Shown here one piece after another: positions 48,701 through 60,233 of a stretch of 64,000 bases of DNA. Source of the DNA: Galerina marginata. Taxonomy: Eukaryota > Basidiomycota > Agaricomycetes > Agaricales > Galerinaceae. The notes under the pieces were generated by a model. The model saw only the letters and a list, made by a program, of their open reading frames with translations. It did no database searches and was not told the DNA's origin. The number at the start of each line of letters is the position of its first letter. Position 1 is the stretch's first letter. The DNA lies in the NCBI GenBank assembly GCA_023014335.1, contig JAECYW010000001.1, positions 2,480,001-2,544,000 on the forward strand, in the 5' to 3' direction. Position numbers and translations under genes: made by a program.

Positions 48701-50634
48701 GATGGCGAACCCAAGCCTGAGGCGAACCTCCGGATCCCTTTCAGTCCGGTCCTCCATAGCCGTGTGATTTATTTGGGCGCGCCGGGCCCGCTTTGTCCGT
48801 GGCTTGGCCAATCGCGGACGCGCCTCTTCCTGCTATGCTTCCTCGCTGTCTTGTCGCTGTCTCTCAGTCTATCTCTGACCTTACCACCTTTTGTATGCAT
48901 TCCGATGCCACTTGAAAGGGTAAGTCTGCTACAAACTGAAAGTGATGCATTATACTTATTAGTAAAACTTCTCTGTTTGTCGTGCGCGAGCGAAGGACTC
49001 GCCAAGAATTGTCGGGGCAGGCGGGCGTCGGGAGCCTATACTGCTTACCGCTTAATTGTATTGTTGGCAGACGGTTGTCAGTGCCAGCGCTCAGCTATTC
49101 CAGCCGGTTCCGCGAACTTTAACCCCAGTGAGCGAGATATGTCCTCAAAATCTTAGCGTCTACGATGTCGATAACTTCCGTGATAAGTTCTCCCCGACAT
49201 CCTCATTTCTGTTTAACCTACTCTGAACCGAGTTCAACATCTTTCACTACTGATAACATTTCAAACCATTCCGCTCACGGCAACTCCACTTCGAGCCATC
49301 GTGGTCACAACAGTCAACGGGCATAATCTGCGTAGGCATCATGCGGTGAGTAAAGCCGCCACGGCATTCGTTCGTAAACCCCAAAAACTTTATAAACCGT
49401 CATTTTTTAGAAGAAAAGCTATAAAAAAACGAAATTATTACTATTACAGGTGTACTCAAAGCTGAAGTTGACCGTCGATTCAACCCCATCCCGTCCCACT
49501 CGATTGCTCCCCCTTTAATCGATCGATCGCTATTATTTTCACATCCAACCGCGCCACATCCATCTCTCCCGCAGCTCCCAACAGCAATCTGGAGTTGAAT
49601 CCCGCTTAACCACCGGAAAATGCACGCGCCACTACACTCACGGCTGTGCCGACACAAATGAGCAAGATGACAATGGAGACACCGCGCTTCCCTAATGCAA
49701 TGGCTTCAAGAGCTAAAACGACTGCAAAAGGACGAAGAAGTCAACGCTGGCGGTATGAGATGGGCCACCTGTAGGTGAGCACACCTCAAATGGTTCCTAT
49801 CAACACTGTCAACCCGTCTTCGCTGTGAAGGGACACAGGTCAAAAAAGGAAGTCGCAGTTGACGATCTATCAGAAGAGGAGTATCTGTGGTATAGCACCC
49901 ATCTCCTCTCCACGCCGACTTGGGGCGCAAGACCTCAAAGCTCATGCGCTCAGCAAGCGCAGCCGTCAAGTAAACTTGATGGTTTGGAGTCTTCAGATCG
50001 GCGAGGAAAGTAACGCTTCATAGCCTAGTCAGAGCGTTACTCACCTCGTTTCCAGCCCACCTTGAGCTTGCGACTTGGAGTTTTCGACGGATGTTCGAGC
50101 TCTTGTTCATCCCATCATCGCCCGCCCGACCATCTCCTCTCCCGAGTCACGATTGCAGCTACCTACTCTCCCACATGCGGCATACTCGTCGCTGCGCAGA
50201 GGTCAGTCGAATAACGGAATCAACCGACCAACTCACCGGAGATCAGCAGCCAGCCCACCGTCATCAAATCACCCTTCTTTCTCTTGCTCCTTGTCCTGCT
50301 CGCACCTTCCCCGCTGTTTCACGGTATCGACTACACCCCACAGTCGTCGTCATCGTCGCCGCTGGCTGTCGTTACTGCCCCCTACCTTCATTTGTTCAAT
50401 CAGTCGTTGGAGCTGAAGGCGAAGAGGCGTGGGACGCTTGAAGTCCATATCACACCTACAAAGGCGAATGGATGTGACTTTGTTGTGTGTGTGTTCAACT
50501 GCTGTGGGAAGGGAGCCATCAATGAGATGGAGGGGGCAAAAGACGGGGTCTTCATACGCGCTGCGGGAGAGAATCTAGGTGTTTGAGCAGTTGTTATGAG
50601 CTTAGATGAAGGGCTAGTGTGTGCAGCAAAATTT

Positions 50635-50680
50635 TGAGGTCTGAGGTCTGAGGCCTGAGGCCTTGAGGCCCGAGGTTTTG
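50635..50680 (+). repeat. TGAGGYC 7-8 bp tandem repeat
   Basis: About six imperfect copies of TGAGGTC/TGAGGCC in a row. Confidence 0.65.
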
Positions 50681-51161
50681 CTCCTCAATTGCCAACCTGG
50701 CCGACAGGAGTGCAAACTAATAGCCCAATCGTGAAGTGGAAGGAAGAACCGGCATCCGTTTCACAAAGCGGAGTGGATTAGGAACAACAATACAAGAGCT
50801 AGAGAAAGAAGTGAGCCGGGCTTTAGGATATACAAATAGCCAACTACTCACCGGCACCTTGGAAGTAAAACATAGTTTTCGAAGAGTTCCTGATATGAGC
50901 TCCGTGATGACGTCATGGACTTCTATTCCCGTCATTGTCGGCTTAAACTAATATTGTGCAATGCCGATCTTTGCATGCAACAATCCGCGCCACCACTGGC
51001 GCTGTGCGCCTCTCCCCTGTAAAAGAAAGGTATGTAGGCTAGTCCTAAATACACTGATTACACTAAGCGAAGCAAACAACAGGAAGAGGTGCCATCACCA
51101 CCCACCGATGTCTTGACGCGTCCTACCCATGTCCGACCGCGTCACCATGTCTCCTGAACAG

Positions 51162-51474
51162 GTACTACCCATTGACGGATGAGTCCGAAGTCTACCAGAT
51201 TGCTTTGCCTACGTCCTGATTTTTTAAATTCTACGTTACACAAGTCTAACCTTTTTAGTTCTGCATCCCCATAGTAAGCTCAACTACTTCCATCATGCTG
51301 GCTGGCTTTCCGAATGGATTGATACCGCTGAAGCCATTGTGCGTGATGAGTCAACCGAACCTACATGGCCGGACCAAGGTCTTGACAACTCCGACCGTGA
51401 CGATGACGCAGCTGCTTCGGGCTCCATGGAATCTGGCTCTGACAACAATCGCAAAGTACGCTCAATACAGTAAC
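51162..51474 (+). mobile_element. hAT-family transposase remnant
   Basis: The plus strand reads YYPLTDESEVYQIA, then, after an intron-like gap, VLHPHSKLNYFHHAGWLSEW and IDTAEAIVRDES. This matches the C-proximal block common in basidiomycete hAT transposases (LTDxSEVYRIAxVLHPxxKLxYF, then WxxEWIxTA). It ends with an acidic segment (NSDRDDDAAASGSMESG) and a stop. No other transposase parts are nearby, so it is a relic. Confidence 0.55.
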
Positions 51475-52573
51475 TTGACTCTTGGGGCATTGAAGATTAT
51501 TCGCCTTTCTCGAGGTCACATGTTCAGGGCTAAATCGATGCCTTGTGGAACCCCTCCCCCAAAAAACCCAAAGATCTAAAGGTCATGGGAATTTCAGATT
51601 TAGAATAGCCGCCCGTCAACTCATAGCCCTTCCAACACGTGATTCAGAGGCTGTATGACATCGTTCGTCAACACTTAAATTGCTGAGCGCTTATCTGAGT
51701 GATTAACATCCCCATTAGGAATTTGATTTTCGGCGCTTCTTCTGGGTGAGTCGTTGCATGGTTCCTGAATCTGGGCAGAGTGTAGCGCGTGGATGATCTC
51801 AGAGATCTTGAACTCAGATAGGCCCCAGGGTAAAACGGTGAACCTAAACGGGTTCCAAATGTGAAAAGTTGTGTTGTGGTACTTCTTGTCTTCGAACGGT
51901 TGTAAATCCTTCCACTTTTTTCCCCATCATCTTGCTGCAGCCATAAACTTTCTCCTTGCAATGTTAACCCCCGTGGAGGAGCTCGAAAACGGTAGTTTGT
52001 CAAGGTTTCGTTAATTGAGCGGGACTGTCCGCTAACCACAGCCCCTCACAATAAACTCACATTCCACAAACTCGAAATAAAAAACATCAAGGACGGGTTC
52101 AATCCGGAGGACTACCTTAAATGGTTCCTATGCAACCCTCCCACATGCATTTTTGTGTATTCCCAGTACTCCAAGTTCGATCACATTCGCGATCCCGCCC
52201 TCACCATCACGTCATCCCCTGTCAATCTCCAAGATTATCCCGCTCCTTTCCCTCCGCTCAAGGCCCAGTTCGATGCATTTCGGTCAGAAATTAACAATTC
52301 AATTCTTTTGACATGGCTTTTCCGAATCTGGCCTCTGACGAGATGTATTAGACGTAGCATTTGTCAGAATATAATTTTTGATCTCGGCATCACCCTAATC
52401 GAATGCTAAATTTGCATAAGCTTTTGAATAAACTCCAAGATATTCATCGGGTGTTAAATCCATGTCAAACTTTCAAATAATCTTCTGAGTTTTCGGCGTC
52501 GTCGGATTCCAAAGTCTCCCTTCTTAAAACGAGTGCCTGCGTTCTTGAATCCCATCCCTTCGATATTTTCCCC
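51475..52573. other. Intergenic region with one coding-like stretch
   Basis: Near 52050-52300 the plus strand reads FHKLEIKNIKDGFNPEDYLK and VYSQYSKFDHIRDPALTITS, apparently an exon of a degraded gene; no family recognised and no clean gene model. Confidence 0.3.
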
Positions 52574-53329
52574 ATGCCTACACTTTACGAACGCGAGCGC
52601 AATTATTGCAATGCCGATGGGTGTCTGAATGTCATTATGAACCCAATTCGCTGCCAGCATTGCCCCGAGATTGCCTCGAATGAGGATACTTTGCCGGATC
52701 CCCTTTTTTATTGCGTACGTGTTTTCACTACCTTTCTCACTCCTCGTTCAAATGTGTCTTTGTTTTTTTGGTCGCAGAGTAATGAGTGTGCAGATAGGCA
52801 CTGGCCCTCGCATTCGAAATTCTGCGGCGTTGGGGCTCCTCATGCTAGGCCCCGCCTTGCGATCGCATGGCACAATCGCTACGAGGACCGGTTGCTTAAG
52901 CTCGCCGTCGAACTTTTCCGCCTTTCGGACTCGGATACCTCCAGCGAAAAGGCACGATTTGCCGAGTTCTCTCAACGTTGCAAGGAATACTTCATTTATG
53001 TCGAACTCAAGACATTTGATTGCCCGCCGGCGCTGCAGGATCACAACCGAGTCCAGCTCCGATCTATAAGGTGCACCAAAATATCCGAACTCCCCGAGCG
53101 CATGAAGAATATGATATTTCCGATCTTCCGAAAGGAGGAATGTCCAGTCGCGTTTCTTTACGTCCTCAACTCTCACTTCCCCAACCGAGACCCCGTCGTA
53201 CGTTCATGCACCATTTATTGCAGCCTCGACTGTTTCCCCGCCCCTCTCGAACCCAACCAAGAATCGCTTTTACTCGCGGACCTGTTAAGATCGTATACCG
53301 AGGACTTAGATAGGGTGAGAGCGACGTAA
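52574..53329 (+). CDS. MYND zinc-finger protein 1
   Basis: The N-terminal zinc finger is split by an intron right after FYC (about 52713-52777). Spliced, it reads CNADGC ... CQHC ... FYC/SNEC ... HWPSHSKFC, which is the MYND cysteine/histidine series. MYND domains mediate protein-protein contacts. The remainder (about 180 aa) has LKLAVELFRLSDSDTSSE, YFIYVELKTFDCPP and LLLADLLRSYTEDLDRVRAT, with no enzymatic domain visible; such small MYND proteins are expanded in mushrooms. About 230 aa after splicing. Followed 170 bp downstream by a second MYND gene on the same strand with the intron at the same place. Confidence 0.75.
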   Translation: MPTLYERERNYCNADGCLNVIMNPIRCQHCPEIASNEDTLPDPLFYCVRVFTTFLTPRSNVSLFFWSQSNECADRHWPSHSKFCGVGAPHARPRLAIAWHNRYEDRLLKLAVELFRLSDSDTSSEKARFAEFSQRCKEYFIYVELKTFDCPPALQDHNRVQLRSIRCTKISELPERMKNMIFPIFRKEECPVAFLYVLNSHFPNRDPVVRSCTIYCSLDCFPAPLEPNQESLLLADLLRSYTEDLDRVRAT

Positions 53330-53502
53330 ATACTTAAAATGTCATTATTCGGACAATTGCATTTTTTATACTTGATTTACGACATTGAGTGAGTCAGACA
53401 ATTAAGGTAAGGCAGACGATTTGTCCCTATTGACAGAACACGCGTACAATAAAAACGAGCCCGTTCCTTTCTTCCCTCTATCTCCAGTTGAACCCTACCA
53501 AA

Positions 53503-54285
53503 ATGTCCAAGCGACCAGAGCGACCAGAAGTCACTCGCGCGTGCTTTTCTTGCACTGCGCTTCCGCCGACAGAGATGAAAGCCCTTCGTTGCGCCCGGTG
53601 CAATCGAGCGTATTACTGTGTGCGTAATCGTAATGTGATTTCCACCTCAACCACTGAAGCCATTTTCTCATAGAACCGGGAATGTCAAAAGAGACATTGG
53701 CCATTCCATAAACCCTACTGCCATCAGGACGGGGTCTCGCCAGCCCAACAGGACGACTTGGGCGTAGCCTACCTTGGGCACAGCAATAGGATGGAAATAC
53801 TGGTCGCTGCCTCTATTGGCATGCTTCTCTGCCGGGCGTCGTGGATCTCGAACGATCAAGGCGACCGTCTCGCTGCTTTAGAGAAGGTTTCGCGCGAGAA
53901 CTTCCCCTGTTTCGTTTTCACGATCCCCGAGCTCCATGTGAATTTTGCTAAGCATACTCGGCTGCTCCTTGCACCGAACGAGTGCCAGCTGGTCCCCGCA
54001 GGAGATTTCATAAATCTATCCCCAATCTCCCCTTCCTTTCCCATTGAATCAGGGAATTTCTCGCTTAAAATCATCCTTCGGATTTTCCCTACAGAACGAC
54101 GCACCCCACCGATTCATCAAATGATCGAAGTCCACATCGACCCTCGGGCCTATCTTAAGCAACCGAAAGGTGGCTGGATTGCACTGCTCTGCGGACTATT
54201 GCAAAACGATTTATGGATCGTTCAGACTGGCAACGACATCGAGAGTCAGTTTGCGGCTATAGATTCTTTGGGGAAAAATACGTGA
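53503..54285 (+). CDS. MYND zinc-finger protein 2
   Basis: MYND finger at the N-terminus: CFSC, then CARCNRAYYC, an intron (about 53620-53672), then NRECQKRHWPFHKPYCHQDG. About 240 aa. The body includes AAASIGMLLCRASW-like helical segments, IHQMIEVHIDPRAYLKQPKG and LLQNDLWIVQTGNDIESQFA. No catalytic domain visible. Tandem with MYND 1, sharing the exact intron position after the YC pair, so they are probably old duplicates whose C-terminal parts have diverged strongly. Confidence 0.8.
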
Positions 54286-54497
54286 AGTGGAGGTCTTGAG
54301 TCGGTAGAGCCGTAGTTCCGTAATTCCTTTTTGATAAGTTTAATTTCTTAGATTGTGCAAGAATCTATCAATGTGCGATTGCGATTGCTATAAGTAACTC
54401 CGATTTCATATGGCACCCAAAAGCTCCGATGTCCCAAATAGTAACCTCACCCAAATTTAGGATATTGCGAAACAAATGGTGAGAGATTTCCAAAAGG

Positions 54498-54959
54498 GTG
54501 TTTCTCAACGATCCTGAAAAGGAGAGAAAAGCTTTGCAAATTATCACTGTTGGTCGGACCTTACAGATACAGGCTGCTCGACCTTACGAGATATGGGCGA
54601 CATGTGCGGCCACTAATGCAGACACGCGAAATTCATCCCATCTTCGATACTGGCTCACTTTACACCCGACTGGCTCCGCGACGTGTACTTATGATTGGCT
54701 ACATAACGGCGGCGCCTGCAAGCATTTACGGGCCCTTCGTATCCTTGTCCAGAAAGCCAAGTCAACTCCACTTCTGCACTTCCCAGCAGCTGCGGATACC
54801 TACCACTTTCCTGCGAGTCGCTCCGAGGCAGAGCTCATTTCTGAACGTAACAAATTGTGGTATGGGCCGCATTATGAAATTTCAGTTACACCCTACGAGA
54901 ACGCCTCGGTAATGGCTCAGTTGTCTGGAATTGCGACCCACTGCAAAGGGGGAATGTGA
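54498..54959 (+). pseudogene. SWIM zinc-finger remnant, probably transposase-derived
   Basis: The 153-codon frame contains TCTYDWLHNGGACKHLRALR, the SWIM pattern CxCx(n)CxH as found at the C-end of MULE-type transposases, followed by FPAAADTYHFPASRSEAELI, which resembles the downstream PTTxEEA segment of those proteins. The first CxC pair is changed: the second Cys is Tyr. No transposase core is upstream, so this is a fragment or a domesticated piece. Ends with HCKGGM. Confidence 0.55.
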
Positions 54960-55009
54960 ATGCTGTAATCTGTCGGCGGGGGAGTAGCTGGTAATAGATA
55001 ATGATAAGT

Positions 55010-55768
55010 TCAAGGGCGGTGGTTCGGAGAGACAAACTCACAGAAAATGCGAATATGATGACGGCCGCCGCGGTTGACAGACTTCCGAGCCCTAGTTGGG
55101 TGCTGAGAGTCCGAGCGAGTGAGAGAGGAGCCCATTGTCGGCTGTTCTGACACAGTCGGAGGTAAGTTAGTGCCTATGTTTTCGAGGGATCGTTCCAGAG
55201 CTGAGCATATGTAGTCAGGATACGGCGGCAATTCCAGTTAAACGATTCTAGCTTACCGAGAGCTAAATCTTGCGCCTCCTGGCTATAGGCGTCGGGCACA
55301 AATCCCCTTTCCATCTCTTGTAACTCATCCGCGTCTGCGGCATTCGTTGACGATACAATTCCTGGAGGTCAAGTTAGTTAAGATAATTCGACGATGGAAA
55401 TGTGACATACCACTTTTCACTGCTTTGCGGGGGTAAAAACTGGCCGATAAGCCGTGGCGTTTGTTGGCCACGATCTTATCAACAGAAACTACAGAGGGAT
55501 TGAATGGTATCAAGTAACAACGAGAAAAGAAAAACATACTTTTAAAGGCACAACGGCCCTTATTGGCACCACAGGCGACATAAGTGAGTCCAGCTCGAGG
55601 GCCGTTGCCACACACGGTGAAAACGCGAGCCTCCACGTCATGGAAGCAGTGAATGGGAGGGAAGTTGTGGTTAAGCGGAAACCCCCACAGCTGAGATGGT
55701 GGCAAGAGGTCGCCATTCAGGAGCCTAGGACTTCGAGGATGAGTACGCGGAATGGGCGACTCGGACAT
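55010..55768 (-). CDS. Small hypothetical protein, weak GRF-like zinc motif
   Basis: Four or five minus-strand exons. Exon 1 gives MSESPIPRTHPRSPRLLNGD and VFTVCGNGPRAGLTY then VACGANKGRCAFK, which faintly resembles a GRF zinc finger (GxNKGRxFxxC), though the last Cys is not seen. Next exons: ISVDKIVANKRHGLSASF; then VSSTNAADADELQEMERGFV; and a last exon ending CEFVSPNHRP at 55010. A possible extra 5' exon at 55780-55940 (SSRFKNKQFERLLYRIQRSQ) does not join cleanly. Function unknown. Confidence 0.4.
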
Positions 55769-56246
55769 GAGACGAGGCTTAACGTACTAGTCAATTTCGC
55801 GATAACCATTGGGGCTAGTGGGGTCGTAGGTTGTGAGATTCTGAGACCGTTGAATGCGGTAAAGGAGTCTTTCAAACTGTTTGTTTTTAAAACGACTGGA
55901 AGGTGGGTGAGGAGAAGATTTATCGCGAGGCATAATTGGGGCGATTGGGGCTAGAATTTCGGGTAGAAACCATCGTAAAATATGGACTTTTAATCCAGCG
56001 AAAAAAACCACGGCGCTACATAGAAGGGTAATTGATGCCGGATTTGAACAGCCCAAAAAGAAAGGGATCTTAATTAGAATATTGAAGGCTATTGAAGGAG
56101 TGTCGTTATGGAAGTTAAACATCTTGAAAAGATTCACTAATGCAATCAGCAAGGGGTAGGGCGGGTGTATCAGCTATGACACCGAAGCAAAGGAAAGGCA
56201 CAAGAATCCATGCTCGAGGGATTGGCGGTGTTCGCGCTCAAAGAGG
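55769..56246. other. Intergenic or 5' region
   Basis: Contains the possible extra exon noted for the 55 kb gene and otherwise nothing recognisable. Confidence 0.3.
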
Positions 56247-56865
56247 ATGGAAGCCGTAGATCATTTCATCGAAGGCGGGAGAACGGAGGGGAACGTTGGG
56301 AGAGACAGTTCATTTCCTGTGACAGGCTTCTGTGACGACGTCATTCTCTGGGACGACTTTGTTTCCCGGATCAACTGGATGATTCCGACGAAGATGGAAG
56401 CTGGTCCTTCAGGAGCTAGGGAAGACGAGGCACGCGGTGAAGCCGACGATCTTCCCGAGTTTCAAGCGCTGAGTGATGCGGACGATGATAACTCAGATGA
56501 AGACGATGATGAGTATGACGGAGACGGCGATGAGCACGATCAACGAAGAAGATGAAATGTTCCTCGAAGGAGAAGAAGACAGTGACGAGGAGGCTGAGGC
56601 TGATGGGGATCTTTCCGACGATGAGCAGTGGGAGGAACCTGAGTTTGAAACAGCAGCACTCCAGTGCCAATCAGGAAAACCGCACGTCGCTAGAATCACT
56701 AGAGCTAGCTTCCCTAGCGACTCTAGCTTTCTAGCGCATGAGCTGGGTCTTCGCTCGCGTTTGGAACAGCTGCGTCGACGACTGTGTCACTGTCACTACA
56801 CTGGGAGCTCCACTATGTTGTGGAGAGCTTGTCCAATGATCCTCCCCAAGATGAACCGCGCTTAG
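56247..56865 (+). pseudogene. Acidic-protein fragment with one frame break
   Basis: Frame 1 from 56247 carries FCDDVILWDDFVSRINWMIP and then an Asp/Glu-rich run (DADDDNSDEDDDEYDGDGDE). It stops at 56555, while a second frame continues the acidic run (EGEEDSDEEAEADGDLSDDE, then QWEEPEFETAALQCQSG) to 56865. A one-base change near 56540 would merge them. No family recognised; probably part of a degraded gene or transposon. Confidence 0.35.
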
Positions 56866-57477
56866 TCAGTACTACATCCGCTTCATGTGAATTCCGCTTT
56901 GTTTTACCTTCCTATTCTATGGTTGAACGAAATACAGGATTAAATAAATCATTAGAAGTTTTTTACTATATCAATAAAGGCAAGACTTGTTCATGCCATA
57001 CATAGCGCTCGCCTACAGTAGGCAAGTATTACGAAGTCCGAATATACAACATGGTTATTGAAGACAGCCTTTCCAATATGAACCTTTTAAGAATCCGTAT
57101 CTTGCCACGACCTAAGAAGAATCAAGCTAGGTCACACTGCAAATAAGATCTGTCTGGGTAAATGTCGACGAGAACGTCTGCAAATTCAAGCAGCGAATCA
57201 ACTAAAAAAAGAACATAATTGTACTGTCGTCCATGCATGTACTCTTCCCTACAAAACTCAACTTTATCGAGAAATCGATCTCTACAAAGGACATGAGACA
57301 CAACTGTAATACGAGCAGCATAGCAGTAGAATCCAAAATCGACGACCGGAATTGCTAATCCGTATATGATGACAAGTAAGGGCATGGCAGCATCCAAATT
57401 CATGCAAAACGCACCTTATCTTGTGAACACATACGAGACATGCCACATGTTTGTCAATTCAAAATTCATAATAACCA
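56866..57477. other. AT-rich intergenic region
   Basis: About 0.6 kb; nothing supportable. Confidence 0.35.
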
Positions 57478-58897
57478 TTAATCCGTAGCACAAAAAAAAG
57501 GGTGTTCGAAAAGATCATCAAGTCGAATTCTTTGACGAACTTGTAGATGAAGCATAGACTCAAAGAGATCTAAGGCATCATCATCGTCAACCATATCCTG
57601 TGATGAAATGTTCACTAAGCCGCCGTAACCCGTAAGAACAACGCTTGACATACATGCAGAGGAGGTGCTTGACCCGAAAAATTTCGAAGAGAAAAAGTCA
57701 CTTTCCACTCGACCGCTGGAGCGCCGTCAGAGAACCGAAATGGGCCACGGTAACATGCTCGTATTTCACGAATGAGTGTGTCAGAGAAGGGTCCCAGAAC
57801 GGCATCGAATGCAATAGTTTTATCGCGACGATATAGTGGACCTGGTTTGCAAGGAGGGAACAGCGCCGAGCCTGTCCAGAGCTCAAACATAATACATCCG
57901 ATAGAGAATGTGTCGGTCTTTTCATGGCGTCTCAGTCCTATTTTAAATTGAATGTTAGTACACTACGGCTCACAGCATATCAACACCTACTCACCGTAAA
58001 CCAATTCCGGTGCGCGATACTGATCTATTCCAACGCCGCGCGAGTCGTCGGACCCTACACAACCATAATACAGAAGCGTGATTTTGGTGGACCGAAGAAC
58101 ATCCTATCACAACAATAAGTTCATAGTCAAGACGCAAAAATAATAAAAATGCTCACTCGCGAAACGAAGTTACCTTCTGCCGTGTATACGACTTCAGAAA
58201 CAAGGTCCGAATCGACTAACACGACATTCTCCATACAAAGTTCCAAATGAAGACGATGGTCCAAATGCAAACCTGTTTTAAAGAACAGACTGTGCGTTAG
58301 ATTATCGAAAATAAACACGACGAAGCATGGAGAAGTCATACTTCTTACTGTACGTATGAGCTGCATGCCAATCTCACGAATATGACGCTTGGTAAGATGA
58401 ATGTTACTGTCCGCGAGAACGTCTTTGAGCGTTCGTCCATCATGCTTAAAGAAGACGTAGTGGCGGAAGGTATCGCGCCGCTCCTCAATAAATTCTGCAT
58501 GTCTTCAAACGAACAATTGCGTCAGACAAGGCAACTTGGCAATTAGTCGCTACACACCTTCCATCTGATGTCTGAGAATTTGTAAGCCAGGCAATTTCGT
58601 TTCGCATATGATCTTCGGACACACGAGCACGATCAAGAACTCGAACAACCTTGACATCGCCAAGCTTCTTGTTTGTCACCCTCAAGAGCTGATATGATCT
58701 ACCTTCCTTTAGAACTTTCTGAACAGTATCTGTGCCTCCATAATTAGTTATACGTAAATCATCAGATAAACAGAACAACAAATGCCCGTAACAGTTTCGC
58801 CGGCCAGGTACCTGAAGGGAAAACTATCGCTTCCGGAAGGCACACGCATCTGTGAGGGATCGAACAGCCATATAGCTGGGGGAGGAAGCACGGACAT
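57478..58897 (-). CDS. CLK/DYRK-like protein pseudokinase
   Basis: About six exons. Exon 1 from ATG 58897: MSVLPPPAIWLFDPSQM. N-lobe: VLKEGRSYQLLRV (no glycine loop), GDVKVVRVLD (VAIK-like Lys kept), MRNEIAWL (helix C Glu). C-lobe: HDGRTLKDVL, TKRHIREIGMQLIRTVR, then HRLHLELCMENVVL in place of HRDLKxxN, so the catalytic Asp is Glu. The DFG site reads YYG. GIDQYRAPELVYG keeps the APE motif; DTFSIGCIMFELWTGSALFP and MLHLQVRQRIRLDDLFEHPF complete the fold. Loss of HRD and DFG residues implies no normal phosphotransfer. One base seems out of frame near 57700 (VEWK versus ESDFFSSKFF), so the gene may be a pseudogene unless this is an assembly error. TATATAAAA lies 46 nt upstream of the start. Confidence 0.65.
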
Positions 58898-58934
58898 ATC
58901 GATAGAGAAGAGGAACTCATAGATTTTGTTTTAC

Positions 58935-58943
58935 TTTTATATA
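58935..58943 (-). promoter_or_regulatory. TATA box of the pseudokinase gene
   Basis: TATATAAAA on the minus strand, 46 nt before ATG 58897; it fixes the start choice. Confidence 0.6.
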
Positions 58944-60179
58944 TCATGGAACGGAAGGGATATGGGAAGTATGGGAAGAAGAATATCGATATTCTGATGA
59001 CAAGATCGTGGCAAAGCGTTGAAGCAAATAGACCCAAATAATCCCAAACCTACGCAAGGCATATCGTGTCCTGGATAGAAAATTCCATGATTCCAAGAAA
59101 ACAACCCACGCACCATTTTATTTCTCATTTGTCATCTGCTCGCATTTTTCTGTCATCCGGCGTGTCATAGTCTCAATCGCGCACTAGGCATCTCACGTCA
59201 ATAAATCAATGTTCCATGGAAGAAAACAACCTACGTAACATATCACTCCTCATCTGTTATCTGCACCGGTACATATCATATTCATCCATTACACAAACCT
59301 GATGGGCTCAATTCTCCGCAATATACATTCTAAATGGTGATGAAACAGAACCTCGAACGGCATAGACCTGGCGCCTCGTTCTTGCTATCAACGATTTCTG
59401 AACCTGGTACTTGACAAATACTGTTCCACATTTGATGCTTTCCTTTGTCTTTCGACGAATATTAACTGGGACGCCAGGGTAAATAATAACGAAATAGCGG
59501 TGAGCGATATCCAGGAAGTCACAATTACGAAGAGCTCACCTCTATTCGACGATGAACGCGTCTCTCGATAACATCCCGGTTCTCCATTCATATGAGGCTG
59601 CCTACTGCCGATAGAGTGATCCGTAAATCCTGTTATCAACGACAGGAATTATTCTGAGACCATATTCTGGACGACGACAAGATTTCTCCTACCACCTAAA
59701 GCGCAGTGCGTAATGTTCATGCTCCGCCGATCATGGCAGGACGAATAATTGACTGAATTGATAGCGATCCTGCCATCAAGACGAGGCAAAACTATCCTGC
59801 CGTCCCATCTTCTTGGGAAGAGAGCGCAAGATGGAAAACATGCCGCAGACATCGCTGTATGGAAACGAGAAAGATTAACACAAACTTACTTCACCAAAAT
59901 AGTGACACGAATGCCTAAACCGCACCAAACATCGATAGAAAAAGACAGCACAAATCCGGACACTACAAGGAACAACTCGTATTTCGGTAGGTCATACGTC
60001 ACTTACAAGTCCAAACGGTAACTGTCAGAGCTATCCCTGCAAAAGTAAAGAATGGTCATCCGGCGTTGCAGGCCTTCATTCGACCAAATAAATCCCCTCC
60101 GTCCTCAACTTCATCCACCCACCGCGTTACCCACTCGCGAATTCCACTACATTGAATACTTATCCTACATTCATGTGCG
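58944..60179. other. Intergenic region
   Basis: About 1.2 kb, no supportable gene; only short frames on both strands. Confidence 0.35.
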
Positions 60180-60186
60180 TATAATG
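60180..60186 (+). promoter_or_regulatory. TATA-like element of the 60.2 kb gene
   Basis: TATAATG, 54 nt upstream of ATG 60234; weaker match than the others. Confidence 0.3.
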
Positions 60187-60233
60187 ATCCTCCAATTAAT
60201 GTAACCTGCGACTGACTAACCAGAAAACAGACA

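Larger units (their letters stand above)
48230..51161. other. Gene-poor, GC-richer patchwork
   Basis: No complete gene identified. A frame at 49825-50013 reads VDDLSEEEYLWYSTHLLSTP and may be an exon remnant; frames at 50075-50586 are low-complexity Ser/Pro. Two short tandem repeats are listed separately. A T homopolymer lies at about 48368-48382. Confidence 0.35.

Noticed and set aside
49400..50590. Gene in overlapping Ser/Pro/Arg-rich frames
   Set aside because: Low-complexity composition in all frames and no consistent splice structure.
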